A program made the translations under genes and the position numbers. Under the pieces are notes generated by a model, which saw only the letters and a list, made by a program, of their open reading frames with translations, was not told the origin of the DNA and searched no databases. DNA of 64,000 nt from Bacteroidales bacterium UBA6401. GTDB lineage: Bacteria; Bacteroidota; Bacteroidia; Bacteroidales; UBA932. Each line of letters starts with the position of its first letter. The stretch's first letter is position 1. The stretch lies in contig DJPX01000029.1 in assembly GCA_002438635.1 (NCBI GenBank), forward strand, positions 34,223-98,222, read 5' to 3'. Below, one piece after another: positions 54,011 to 63,145 of the stretch.

Positions 54011-55570
54011 CTATTTCCACAAATCGTTCTGAACAAGGTTAGTATTACACCTAAGCTCATAAGCAGGAACCGGCCATACTAAAGCCTTATCATCAGCATC
54101 CATCTTCTTGCTCAAATAGGAATCACTGCCACTAGGATTAGTAAGAAGTTCTGCGCTAATGGCTGTTGCCTGACCCTCTCTACCATCAAAGCCCTCGCCC
54201 CATCTTTTTAGACAACTCATATACAGCCCCTCTCCTATAGTTTCACGGAACCACTCCTTATTGATAGTAGCATCGCTTACCGATTTTACGCTGGCACCTC
54301 TTTTTGTTTGAAGTTGGCCAAGGAATTTATCGGCCTTTGTCTTATTGCCTGCATTAAAATAGCCTTCAGCTGCTATTAAATACAACTCACCTATGAGGAA
54401 AGGTTTCGCAGCCACTTGTCCAGAAGGGATGCCACCTGAATTATAAGCAGCGTTACCTTTATATTTAGCAAATATGTTAACATTTGAAACATATTTACCA
54501 TTAATTAAATTCTTAACTGGCGTAAGCGATCCTGAAGTACCACTCAATTCAAACCAAGACTCCCTTCGAAGATCGCCGCTATCATAATTATCAAGCAAAA
54601 CCTTACTTGGCAAGAAATCAGGTGAATAAGAATACCCTGTTGCACTTGACTTATCCTTTTCATATCCAGTAAATACAGCATAGCTACTTGAGGCCTCGTC
54701 TTTAGATGAGAAGCACTGCATTATGGCTTCCGTACCCTTATCCTCGGTATTAAGAGCGGTAAGTTCCTTAGCCGTTGCACTCAAAGCATATTTTCCACGA
54801 CCGATTATAGCAGCAGCCGTATCTGCAGCTGCCTCGTATTCACCTGTATCAAGCAGCACACGCGCTTCCAGAAAACTAATGACATCTGAAGTGAAATAGT
54901 TCACTGCCGGTGCATTTGCTACAAGATAAGACTCCGACTCCGGCGCTTCAAAAATCTCACGTGCTTCAATAAGATCTTCAGATATCTGTGCATAGACATC
55001 TCTGTTAGTAGCGCGTGAAGGTCTAGCATTCTGATCGTACTTTAAAACCAGCGGCACACAAAGAGCGTCTTCGTTGCCCACATAAGTAGGAGCAAACAAC
55101 CTAGCCAACTGCAAGTAAGAATATGCACGAGCTATAAGAGCTTCTGCTTTTACATAATTTGCATATTGCTCAAAATCCTCACCTTCTGAATTTCCCGCTG
55201 CCTCTATAAAAACATTATATTTTGATATCGCGGTGTAATAAGCACCCCACGCGGATTCAACATACTCGTCGCTCGTGGTAAATGTGGCATCTGTACGGTG
55301 GATAGATCCCCTTCTATTACCAAAGCCAGATACAGCATTGAATCCCTGAAACATCAAATCCGTATTATAGTAAAGCGCCCCACCACAAGTATTACGAAAA
55401 TAAGTATAAACAGCATCGTGAGCTCCTTTTACGTCCTCTGTCTTATAATAAAACGGCTCCTTAGGGTCATACACTCGTGTAGCCTCTGGAAATAAATCAA
55501 GATTACATGAGCTAAACACAGAAACCCCGGACAGGACAAGAATTACAACCTTTGTTATTATCTTTTTCAT
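54011..55570 (-). CDS. SusD/RagB-type lipoprotein (locus C)
   Basis: 519 residues. Start MKKIITKVVILVLSGVSVFS then SCNLDLFPEATRVYD, where the Cys is the lipobox. EALIARAYSYLQLARLFAPT near 127-146 and KPFLIGELYLIAAEGYFNAG are the TPR-like helices, and the end ALVWPVPAYELRCNTNLVQN matches the SusD C-terminus. It is more distant from the SusD proteins of loci A and B than they are from each other. Pairing with a protease suggests peptide rather than glycan binding, as in RagB. Confidence 0.94.
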   Translation of the reverse strand: MKKIITKVVILVLSGVSVFSSCNLDLFPEATRVYDPKEPFYYKTEDVKGAHDAVYTYFRNTCGGALYYNTDLMFQGFNAVSGFGNRRGSIHRTDATFTTSDEYVESAWGAYYTAISKYNVFIEAAGNSEGEDFEQYANYVKAEALIARAYSYLQLARLFAPTYVGNEDALCVPLVLKYDQNARPSRATNRDVYAQISEDLIEAREIFEAPESESYLVANAPAVNYFTSDVISFLEARVLLDTGEYEAAADTAAAIIGRGKYALSATAKELTALNTEDKGTEAIMQCFSSKDEASSSYAVFTGYEKDKSSATGYSYSPDFLPSKVLLDNYDSGDLRRESWFELSGTSGSLTPVKNLINGKYVSNVNIFAKYKGNAAYNSGGIPSGQVAAKPFLIGELYLIAAEGYFNAGNKTKADKFLGQLQTKRGASVKSVSDATINKEWFRETIGEGLYMSCLKRWGEGFDGREGQATAISAELLTNPSGSDSYLSKKMDADDKALVWPVPAYELRCNTNLVQNDLWK

Positions 55571-55588
55571 CTGCTAATTCTCCTCTAA

Positions 55589-58500
55589 TTAAAATTTAAG
55601 TTCTAAACCACCAAGCACCTGAAGGGTATTTCCCGGAATACCAACCGTAAGATTAGAATCTACCTCTGGGTCTATACCAGAATACTTAGTAAATGTAAGA
55701 AGATTACGCCCAGTAATTGTAAGCATTATGCTCTTGAATACTTTCTGGTTCTTAAGCCAACTCTGTGGTACAGAATATCCTACAACCAAAGATTTCAATC
55801 TCAGGAAAGATGCATCCTCTAGCATATGAGTATCGAACTGCATTGCATATCCTTTACTCCAGTCCGGATATTTCGCATCCGTATTATATGGCGTCCAGAA
55901 ATCAGACACATCCTTTATCTGGTTTGATCCAACATTCTCAACAGGGTTAGCATAGAAATATGCATCATTATTATACAGATACTTTCCTAATACATAAGCA
56001 AAATCTGCCCTCACCTGAAGATTCTTATATCGTCCGGTAAACCCGAAACCACCATTAATAGGCTCGTTGCGACGAATACCGGTATTTTGAGTTAATTGTT
56101 CCTCATTATATGTTTTAGTAACACGACTTGGATCCTTAGTGGTAATATCCTTTAAAATTGTTACCTCTGTGGTCTCCTTACCAGTAACAGGATCAATAAC
56201 AGTTTTCGTCTCCTCTGCAGGTAAATACCACATAGGTGCACCATCCTCAGGATCAACACCAGCATAGATAGGTCCATAATAATACACCGGACTTCCAACT
56301 ACATAAGCAAGGAAAGTATTTGCAATCTCCCAACGATCCAGCCCATTGAACAACTTCGTAACTTTCTCGTTATTGTATGCAAATGTAGCACGCGCACTTA
56401 AAGAAGCATCCCTTGTATTAAGGATATCAAAATTAAGGCTAAGGTCTATACCATTATTGCGCATCGCACCTACATTGGCACTTACTGAAGTAAAGCCTGA
56501 TGTATATGGCTGAGGAACAGACATAAGCATATCAGTGGTCCGACGATCATAATAAGACAGATTTACATCTACCTTATCGAACAACCTAGTATCCACACCT
56601 ATGGTTAACAATGACTGGTTTTCCCAAGTGATATCCTCATTACTTGGACTAGACAAAACTATACCATAGCCACCATTATATGCCGTGGATAATTTTGATA
56701 TTTTTCCTAAATGAGTATAGTTTCCGACATTAGCATTACCTTGAGTACCATAACTTGCCTTAAGGTTAAGCCTATTAATCCACGAAACATTATCCTTTAA
56801 GAAGTCTTCATTATAAGCCTTCCACATCAAACCAGTTGCCCAGAAAGTACCATTTCGTTTATTCTTACCGAAACGAGAAGATGCATCATTACGAATCGTA
56901 AAATCTAGAAAATACTTATCCGCATGGCTATAATCTGCATGTGCGAAGAAAGATAGAAAACGATACTGTGTCTTATTTTGTTTTACCTGACGGCTTTCCA
57001 CATCAGTGTTGTCCAACGACAAATATCGATCATCGGTCAAGCCGGTACCGAATGCAGCTACACTCTTATACCCATAATCCAAATATTCTTGACCTAAGAG
57101 CAAACTAAGATCGTCCCTATTGTCATTAAAAGAAAACTTGTATTCCAAGGTATTGTTAATAGTAGTCTTTGCAGCATAATATGTGCTCTTCTGCACCATT
57201 CCAGTAGAACTGATTTGCGAAGACGGAGTCAAATACCTATCCATAAACTCCACATAAGCATCTGTTCCTACCCTTGCAGTATATATGAGATTCTTCACTG
57301 GCTCCAACTCGGCAAATGCAGAAGCTATAGCACGATAAGTAGTATACTTATTTACATAGTTTTCTGTATAAAAATACTGGTCGTACAAGCCATTAGGATA
57401 CTTGCCATCATCTCCAACTACAGGCGGAATCAAAGGATTAATCAAATATGACAAACCACCTGAAGTATACGCTGCGCCATCTGAAGAATCGCCCCAGTTT
57501 TCGTTAGCCATATCCTGCGAAACAGAACCATTCACATTAACGCCTACTTTCAGCCAATCCTTAGGACGAGCTTGAAGATTCGAACGCATAGTATATCTGT
57601 CGTAGAAGTTACCGATAGTATTACCATCCTGATGGAACTGCGAAGCAGTTATCAAATAAGCGGTTTTATCACTACCGCCCTCGATAGTAATATCATTTTG
57701 ATACTGAGGGTTATTCAACCTCTGGAAGTATTTATACCATTTAGTATCTGCATCGTAACCATGATCTGTATATGTTTTCTTTATGGCTTCTTCTGTCATA
57801 AGGCCTGAACGAATCCAGAAATCCTTAAGTTCAGGGCCAGTCATCATATTCTTATAGAACTGCTCATTAGCTAAAGTAGAGATACCGTAAAGAGAAGTTA
57901 CAGTGATGGTTGCATCTGAATTATAAGAACCGGACTTCGTGGTAACCACAACCACACCATTTGCACCCTGCGAACCATAAATGGAAGTAGCAGAAGCATC
58001 CGAAAGTACGGTTATATTCAGAATGTCGTTAGGGTTCATAGCCATAACTGCTGAACTCGATGACTGAATACCATCAACTATGAATAGCGGCTCCGAAGAA
58101 GATGACAATGAACCCACACCATGAATTTTCATAGAAATGTTATTGTCTCCAGCTACACCACCTGTGGTAAGAACCTGCATACCGGCCACCTGTCCCTGAA
58201 GGAAATCAAGAGCTGATGGGGTAGGAGCGTTCTTTACCGCGTCTGCCTTTACCGTGGTTACATTTCCTACAATATTACCCACCTTTTTAGCAGAACCATA
58301 TCCCACTGATACAGCGCTTTCAAGCATAATAGCGTCATCCTTCAAAACTACATCTATGGAGTTTCTGCCTTCTACAGGAACCTCCACTGTTTGATATCCC
58401 ATTGCAGAAAATACCAAAACAGCATTTGCAGGTACGCTAATTGAATAATTTCCTAAATCGTCTGTTATAGTACGATTCAAAACATTGCCTTTCTCTGAAA

Positions 58501-58636
58501 TAGCAACTCCAGGCACTTCAAAAGCAGTGCTTTCTTCTGTTACTATACCCGTAACCTTAATGGCTGTCTGTGCAAAAGCACTTAATCCACCAAGGAAGAG
58601 CGCAAAGGCTGTAAATAAAAGTCTGAATTTCTTCAT
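55589..58636 (-). CDS. SusC/RagA TonB-dependent transporter (locus C)
   Basis: 1015 residues. Signal ends SAFAQT; regulatory-like domain about 25-105; plug with ESAVSVGYGSAKKVGNIVGN and SSSSEPLFIVDGIQSSSSAV; barrel ending LELKF. The plug lacks the KAPATNVS phrase of loci A and B. It heads a six-gene operon through 47745. Together with SusD, the S8 protease and the T9SS-linked barrel it resembles a RagAB-like peptide uptake system. Confidence 0.95.
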   Translation of the reverse strand: MKKFRLLFTAFALFLGGLSAFAQTAIKVTGIVTEESTAFEVPGVAISEKGNVLNRTITDDLGNYSISVPANAVLVFSAMGYQTVEVPVEGRNSIDVVLKDDAIMLESAVSVGYGSAKKVGNIVGNVTTVKADAVKNAPTPSALDFLQGQVAGMQVLTTGGVAGDNNISMKIHGVGSLSSSSEPLFIVDGIQSSSSAVMAMNPNDILNITVLSDASATSIYGSQGANGVVVVTTKSGSYNSDATITVTSLYGISTLANEQFYKNMMTGPELKDFWIRSGLMTEEAIKKTYTDHGYDADTKWYKYFQRLNNPQYQNDITIEGGSDKTAYLITASQFHQDGNTIGNFYDRYTMRSNLQARPKDWLKVGVNVNGSVSQDMANENWGDSSDGAAYTSGGLSYLINPLIPPVVGDDGKYPNGLYDQYFYTENYVNKYTTYRAIASAFAELEPVKNLIYTARVGTDAYVEFMDRYLTPSSQISSTGMVQKSTYYAAKTTINNTLEYKFSFNDNRDDLSLLLGQEYLDYGYKSVAAFGTGLTDDRYLSLDNTDVESRQVKQNKTQYRFLSFFAHADYSHADKYFLDFTIRNDASSRFGKNKRNGTFWATGLMWKAYNEDFLKDNVSWINRLNLKASYGTQGNANVGNYTHLGKISKLSTAYNGGYGIVLSSPSNEDITWENQSLLTIGVDTRLFDKVDVNLSYYDRRTTDMLMSVPQPYTSGFTSVSANVGAMRNNGIDLSLNFDILNTRDASLSARATFAYNNEKVTKLFNGLDRWEIANTFLAYVVGSPVYYYGPIYAGVDPEDGAPMWYLPAEETKTVIDPVTGKETTEVTILKDITTKDPSRVTKTYNEEQLTQNTGIRRNEPINGGFGFTGRYKNLQVRADFAYVLGKYLYNNDAYFYANPVENVGSNQIKDVSDFWTPYNTDAKYPDWSKGYAMQFDTHMLEDASFLRLKSLVVGYSVPQSWLKNQKVFKSIMLTITGRNLLTFTKYSGIDPEVDSNLTVGIPGNTLQVLGGLELKF

Positions 58637-58703
58637 AAGCTTAGACTTTGTTTTAATAATACACTATAATATAACTACTCGTCTCTAATACGTCGATTAA
58701 GGA

Positions 58704-58735
58704 CAAAACTAAACATTTATTTTATCAATTACAAA
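58704..58735 (-). promoter_or_regulatory. Promoter of locus C
   Basis: TTTG (58732-58735) and TAGTTTTG (58704-58711) on the minus strand are separated by 20 bases. Transcription would start near 58700, giving a leader of about 65 bases. Upstream lies a small palindrome GCATTTTGCGAAATGC (58777-58792). Confidence 0.5.
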
Positions 58736-58794
58736 TTTTTAGAAATAAAAAACTCGTTTACAAATATGCATAACAGCATTTTGCGAAATGCGGT

Positions 58795-58841
58795 GGAAAA
58801 ACATACCCCCGTTTCACTTTATTAATAAAAGTAAAACGGGG
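58795..58841 (-). terminator. Terminator of pnp
   Basis: A 14-bp stem with one mismatch (58807-58820 with 58828-58841, CCCCGTTT outer arm) and a 7-base loop, followed on the minus strand by GTATGTTTTT. It lies 66 bases after the pnp stop. Confidence 0.65.
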
Positions 58842-58906
58842 ACAAAAATTTATAATCTTAAATAATTCTATCCTGAAATTTAAAATTCTAATTTTTTAAG
58901 AAATTA

Positions 58907-61267
58907 CTAAAAAATTTCATTTTTCCCCTCTTCTAGATTCGCTTCAGAAGAGGCATCCCGATGTTCCTTTTTGAAGGTACGTTTAGGTCCACGTTCTGCG
59001 CCTTCACGACGTGCGGGCCTGTCACCATCGCGACGAGGAGCACGAGAATCACCATCACGACGTGGGCCCCTTTCAGGACGAGGACGACGCTCTGGTTCTA
59101 CATATCCTTCCGGCTTATCTGTAAGGGCACGCATAGAAAGACGCATCTTTCCAGTCTTAGGATCTATTTCAAGTAGTTTAACATCTACTTCATCTCCGAC
59201 TTTAAGCACATCCTCAACTTTATCTGTCTTGTTCCAAGCTATTTCGCTTATATGAAGAAGTCCTTCTTTTCCTGGAAGAATCTCTACAAAGGCACCAAAA
59301 TCGAGTATGCTCACGACTTTACCATGATATGTTTTTCCTACTTCAGGAACGGCACAGATACCTTTTATCCAGTCAAGAGCCTTCTGCATAGCCTCTTTAT
59401 CATTAGAAGCTATATCCACAACACCTTCTGTGCCTCCGTTTGGAAGAGGTTCTTCAGTAATGGTAATAGTAGCCCCAGTTTCTTTTTGTATCTTCTGTAT
59501 GGTCTCTCCTCCTTTTCCAATAACTGCACCTATAAATTCAGCAGGGATTCGAAGCTGCTCAATGCGAGGAACAAATGGCTTATAGTCTGCACGTGGCTCA
59601 CTTATGGTCTTAAGCATCTCTCCCATAATATATAGGCGTCCCTGGCGAGCCTGTTCAAGAGCTTTCTCAAGCACATCATACGAAAGTCCATTTACCTTAA
59701 TATCCATCTGGGTAGCAGTAACACCATCCTTAGTACCTGTTACCTTAAAGTCCATATCTCCTAAATGGTCTTCATCTCCCAAAATATCAGTCAAGATGGC
59801 ATAACGATCATTAGGACACGATGCATCTGTTATTAGACCCATAGCCACTCCGGCAACAGGTTTTTTAATCTTCACACCTGCATCCATAAGAGCAAGACAC
59901 CCACCACACACCGATGCCATAGAAGAAGAACCATTTGATTCCAAGATATCCGAAACCACACGGATAGCATACGGATTTTCAGGAGCTAGTGGAACTACAG
60001 GTTTGAGAGCACGCATAGCAAGATTTCCATGGCCAATCTCTCTACGACCTACGCCACGCTGACTTTTCGCTTCGCCCGTTGCGAATGGAGGGAAATTATA
60101 ATGAAGCACAAACTGCTGATCTTCTTGAATAAGTACCTCGTCCGTCTCTTTCATATCCATCTTGGTGCCAAGCGTTACAGTGGCTAAAGACTGTGTCTCT
60201 CCACGTGTAAAAATGGCACTACCATGTACACATGGCAAATAATCCACCTCGCACCATATTGGCCTGACTTCGTTACAAACGCGGCCATCGAGTCTTACTC
60301 CCTCGTCAAGTATAAGATTACGCATAGCGTCCTTTTCTACATCGTGATAGTATCTTTCGATGAGGAAAAGCTTCTGTGCATACTCTTCTTTCTCTGCTTC
60401 GCTAGTAGGTTCTGGAAGAGTAGCTATAAAATCATTCTTTATAGTTTCAAACCCTTCAGTTCTCTCCTGCTTAGGCTTTGCCGCTTTTGCAAGATCATAG
60501 CATTTGTTGTAGCAAAAATCTCTTACAGCTACTTTTAGTGCTTCATCCTCTACATCGTGAGGATAATCTCTCTTATGAATATCGGTTCCCAACTCGTGCA
60601 TAAGTTCCTTTTGTACACGACAGTGTTTCTTAATCTCCTCGTGTGCAAATTTAATAGCATCAAGCATGGTTGTTTCGCTAACCTCATTCATCTCGCCCTC
60701 AACCATCATGATATTCTCCTCTGTAGCAGCAACCATAAGCTCAAGCTGAGCCTTCTTCATCTCCGAAAAAGTAGGATTAATTACAAATTTGTCGTCAATT
60801 AGACAAACTCTGACTTCACCTATAGGCCCTTGGAAAGGAAGATCAGAAGTAGCAAGAGCACAAGAAGCTGCTAATCCGGCAAGAGCATCCGGCTGTATAT
60901 CCTTTTCTGCTGAAATTAACGTGACATTCACGAATACTTCAAGATGAAAATCTTCTGGCCACAAAGGACGGATAGGACGATCTATTAGACGAGATACTAA
61001 AATCTCATAATCTGAAGATTTACCCTCTCTTTTCATAAAACCGCCTGGAAAACGACCTGCGGCATAGAATTTTTCTTTATAATCTACAGTAAGAGGCATA
61101 AAATCAGTACCTTCTTTAACTTCTGTAGCGGCTGTCACGGTGGCGAGTAACATAGTACCACCCATCTTTACGACAGCAGAACCGGCTGCCTGTTTAGCCA
61201 ACTTACCGGTTTCAATTTCAATCACGCGGCCATCCGCGAGTTCGATCTGCTTTCTAATTACGTTCAT
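58907..61267 (-). CDS. pnp: Polyribonucleotide nucleotidyltransferase (PNPase)
   Basis: Phosphorolytic 3'-5' exoribonuclease of the RNA decay machinery, 786 residues. Two RNase PH-like cores (GRFPGGFMKREGKSSDYEIL; FPPFATGEAKSQRGVGRREI), a KH domain (IGAVIGKGGETIQKIQKETG, about 575-600) and an S1 domain (VVSILDFGAFVEILPGKEGL, about 645-665). The C-terminal tail, about 715-786, is very rich in Arg, Pro, Asp and Gly with repeated RRDGD units, then acidic; such tails bind RNA. It is downstream of rpsO, as in many bacteria, with a terminator between them. Confidence 0.98.
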   Translation of the reverse strand: MNVIRKQIELADGRVIEIETGKLAKQAAGSAVVKMGGTMLLATVTAATEVKEGTDFMPLTVDYKEKFYAAGRFPGGFMKREGKSSDYEILVSRLIDRPIRPLWPEDFHLEVFVNVTLISAEKDIQPDALAGLAASCALATSDLPFQGPIGEVRVCLIDDKFVINPTFSEMKKAQLELMVAATEENIMMVEGEMNEVSETTMLDAIKFAHEEIKKHCRVQKELMHELGTDIHKRDYPHDVEDEALKVAVRDFCYNKCYDLAKAAKPKQERTEGFETIKNDFIATLPEPTSEAEKEEYAQKLFLIERYYHDVEKDAMRNLILDEGVRLDGRVCNEVRPIWCEVDYLPCVHGSAIFTRGETQSLATVTLGTKMDMKETDEVLIQEDQQFVLHYNFPPFATGEAKSQRGVGRREIGHGNLAMRALKPVVPLAPENPYAIRVVSDILESNGSSSMASVCGGCLALMDAGVKIKKPVAGVAMGLITDASCPNDRYAILTDILGDEDHLGDMDFKVTGTKDGVTATQMDIKVNGLSYDVLEKALEQARQGRLYIMGEMLKTISEPRADYKPFVPRIEQLRIPAEFIGAVIGKGGETIQKIQKETGATITITEEPLPNGGTEGVVDIASNDKEAMQKALDWIKGICAVPEVGKTYHGKVVSILDFGAFVEILPGKEGLLHISEIAWNKTDKVEDVLKVGDEVDVKLLEIDPKTGKMRLSMRALTDKPEGYVEPERRPRPERGPRRDGDSRAPRRDGDRPARREGAERGPKRTFKKEHRDASSEANLEEGKNEIF

Positions 61268-61294
61268 TATTATTTTTCTTAAACTGCTTTCATC

Positions 61295-61325
61295 AAAAAA
61301 GGGGCGGCGCCAAATAGCCCACCCC
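61295..61325 (-). terminator. Terminator or attenuator between rpsO and pnp
   Basis: GGGGTGG pairs with CCGCCCC (61319-61325 with 61301-61307) and six T follow on the minus strand. It ends 28 bases before the pnp ATG, so most rpsO transcripts may stop here with partial readthrough into pnp. Confidence 0.68.
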
Positions 61326-61343
61326 TATGTTCTATCTTCTCGC

Positions 61344-61619
61344 TTACCTACGAAGACCAAGGTCTTTGATAAGCTTTCTGTATCTCTCAATGTCAACCTT
61401 CTGGAGATAATCCAAAACCTGACGGCGCTTACCGACAAGACGAAGAAGACTACGACGGGTAACCACATCCTTCTTATTCTTCTTTACATGCTCAGTAAGA
61501 TGAGCGATACGGTAGGAAAATAGTGCAACTTGACTCTCAGGAGAGCCGGTGTCCTTATTAGACTTCCCGTACTTCGCGAAAATCTCTTGCTTTTTCTCTG
61601 GCATAAGATATTCAGCCAT
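61344..61619 (-). CDS. rpsO: 30S ribosomal protein uS15
   Basis: 91 residues. FAKYGKSNKDTGSPESQVAL, FSYRIAHLTEHVKKNKKDVV and RRSLLRLVGKRRQVLDYL are the conserved 16S-binding helices. A leader of about 50 bases precedes it; uS15 often controls its own mRNA there. Confidence 0.98.
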   Translation of the reverse strand: MAEYLMPEKKQEIFAKYGKSNKDTGSPESQVALFSYRIAHLTEHVKKNKKDVVTRRSLLRLVGKRRQVLDYLQKVDIERYRKLIKDLGLRR

Positions 61620-61671
61620 AGTGCAAAAAATTTATAAAATTATATCAGGCCACCATAGCCCGAATGGAGTG

Positions 61672-61701
61672 CAAAGTTAAGAAAAAAATCTAAAATCCCA
61701 A
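61672..61701 (-). promoter_or_regulatory. Promoter of rpsO-pnp
   Basis: TTG (61699-61701) and TAACTTTG (61672-61679) on the minus strand are exactly 19 bases apart. The -33 element lies 6 bases from the stop codon of the upstream deaminase gene. Confidence 0.58.
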
Positions 61702-61706
61702 CAAAA

Positions 61707-62177
61707 TTAATACTGAGTATGTTCCAAAGACAAATAGTACTTAAATAACTCCAAACAAGCTTCCCTGTCTATCTGTTTTAACAGGTATGCAAGTTTATCC
61801 CTTCCCCCGAATATTCCATCGAACTTCCCGTCCCTGAATCCTATAATACTATTGTCTTCTATAGAACATCCATAATAGATTTTATCTATATTGGCCCACA
61901 TACAGGCACACAAACACATGTGGCACGGCTCTCCGGTAGTGTAAATTTCGCATCCGCTGAGATCGAACGTGCCTAATTTAGAGCAAGCATCTCCTATTGC
62001 CACTATCTCACCATGAAGCGTAGGATTATTATCCTTTATTACTTCATTATGTCCTACTCCGACGACCACTCCGTCTTTTACTATAACCGAGCCAAATGGC
62101 CCTCCATCCCCAGACTCGATTCCTTTTAGAGCCTGTTCAATGGCCATCTGCATAAATTTATTCTTTGCTTTTATCAT
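61707..62177 (-). CDS. Guanine-deaminase-like nucleoside/base deaminase
   Basis: Zinc-dependent deaminase of the cytidine-deaminase fold, 156 residues. The zinc site is HGE at 55-57 (usually HAE; here Ala is Gly) and PCHMC at 84-88. GGPFGSVIVKDGVVVGVGHN and the 156-residue size match bacterial GuaD (guanine to xanthine) better than TadA, which has a basic C-terminus. The last residues differ from the B. subtilis enzyme, so substrate is likely but not certain. Single gene. Confidence 0.82.
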   Translation of the reverse strand: MIKAKNKFMQMAIEQALKGIESGDGGPFGSVIVKDGVVVGVGHNEVIKDNNPTLHGEIVAIGDACSKLGTFDLSGCEIYTTGEPCHMCLCACMWANIDKIYYGCSIEDNSIIGFRDGKFDGIFGGRDKLAYLLKQIDREACLELFKYYLSLEHTQY

Positions 62178-62289
62178 AAAATCTGTAAATTGTATATGTT
62201 TTTAGAAGTAGTTTTGAAATGATTCCCGAATTTTATTATGAGGATTTTTCGAGGATAAATTTAGTTCGATTCGTGATTATACTTAATAA

Positions 62290-63108
62290 TCAGAACGAAT
62301 AACTAAGTCTTATGCCTATAGTTTGAAGTTTATTGCATGCTTCCACAAAAGTGCCGACACTCAAAGAGTTCTGATGTGACGATAGTCTATATCTTGCTCC
62401 CATACCAGTCGAATAATAGAACGATCCATCTAGAGCATCTACGCCCAAATCCACGTCGATATATGGTACAACGGCATGCGAGCCGATAGTTATTTCTGTT
62501 TTTAAATAAACAGGCAAGATATCCTTAGTATTCTCCGTTCTTTTAAAATAGATGTTGTACGAAGTACCTATACCCATAAATAGGTGTTTATTAAAATTAT
62601 ATCCCACCGCAATCTTAGGACACACAGAATCCGTATATCCGGTTGATATGTCCAATAATACTCCAAGTCCTCTTTTATCTTCATGGGCGTAATTGACCGG
62701 AACTTTTCCATTACTTCGTAAAACGATTTCTCCTGGTGTCCACACCGACATTCCGCATAAGGCCGCAATTCCGCCATAAGCAAATCCTGCAATTCCAACA
62801 ATAGCGGCTAATCCATAAACTGGATCTATGCGATGATCATAAGAAAGCATTAGAAGATATGCAGCTCCGGCATAAGCCATTCCACCGCCTATGTAAGTAA
62901 TGGATTTCCCGACATCTGTCAGTACACGATATGCGATAAAAGCATCTTTCGTGTTTGATTTGGAAGCCACTTCCGTTTCGCTATTGGGCTCAATCACAGA
63001 ATTCATAAACTCGCTGCCCCAATCTAATGATACTGAGGCTGCTTTTTGAGCCTTAATAGAAACAGCAAAAATTAAAAATGTGGTTATAAAACAAAATAAG
63101 CGTTTCAT
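62290..63108 (-). CDS. Putative outer-membrane beta-barrel protein
   Basis: 272 residues with a signal peptide ending IKAQK. Two or three Gly/Ala-rich hydrophobic stretches in the middle (YIGGGMAYAGAAYLLMLSYD; GLAAIVGIAGFAYGGIAALC) look like helical hairpins, followed by amphipathic strands ending in RLSYSF with C-terminal Phe, typical of barrels. I do not recognise a named family. ATG 63108 is chosen; the GTG at 63114 is part of the -7 box. Confidence 0.55.
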   Translation of the reverse strand: MKRLFCFITTFLIFAVSIKAQKAASVSLDWGSEFMNSVIEPNSETEVASKSNTKDAFIAYRVLTDVGKSITYIGGGMAYAGAAYLLMLSYDHRIDPVYGLAAIVGIAGFAYGGIAALCGMSVWTPGEIVLRSNGKVPVNYAHEDKRGLGVLLDISTGYTDSVCPKIAVGYNFNKHLFMGIGTSYNIYFKRTENTKDILPVYLKTEITIGSHAVVPYIDVDLGVDALDGSFYYSTGMGARYRLSSHQNSLSVGTFVEACNKLQTIGIRLSYSF

Positions 63109-63113
63109 AACCA

Positions 63114-63145
63114 CAAATTTAGAAAATTATTTTATAATTATTCAA
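63114..63145 (-). promoter_or_regulatory. Promoter for the barrel gene, near-leaderless
   Basis: TTG (63143-63145) and TAAATTTG (63114-63121) on the minus strand are 21 bases apart; the box ends 5 bases before ATG 63108. Confidence 0.42.
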
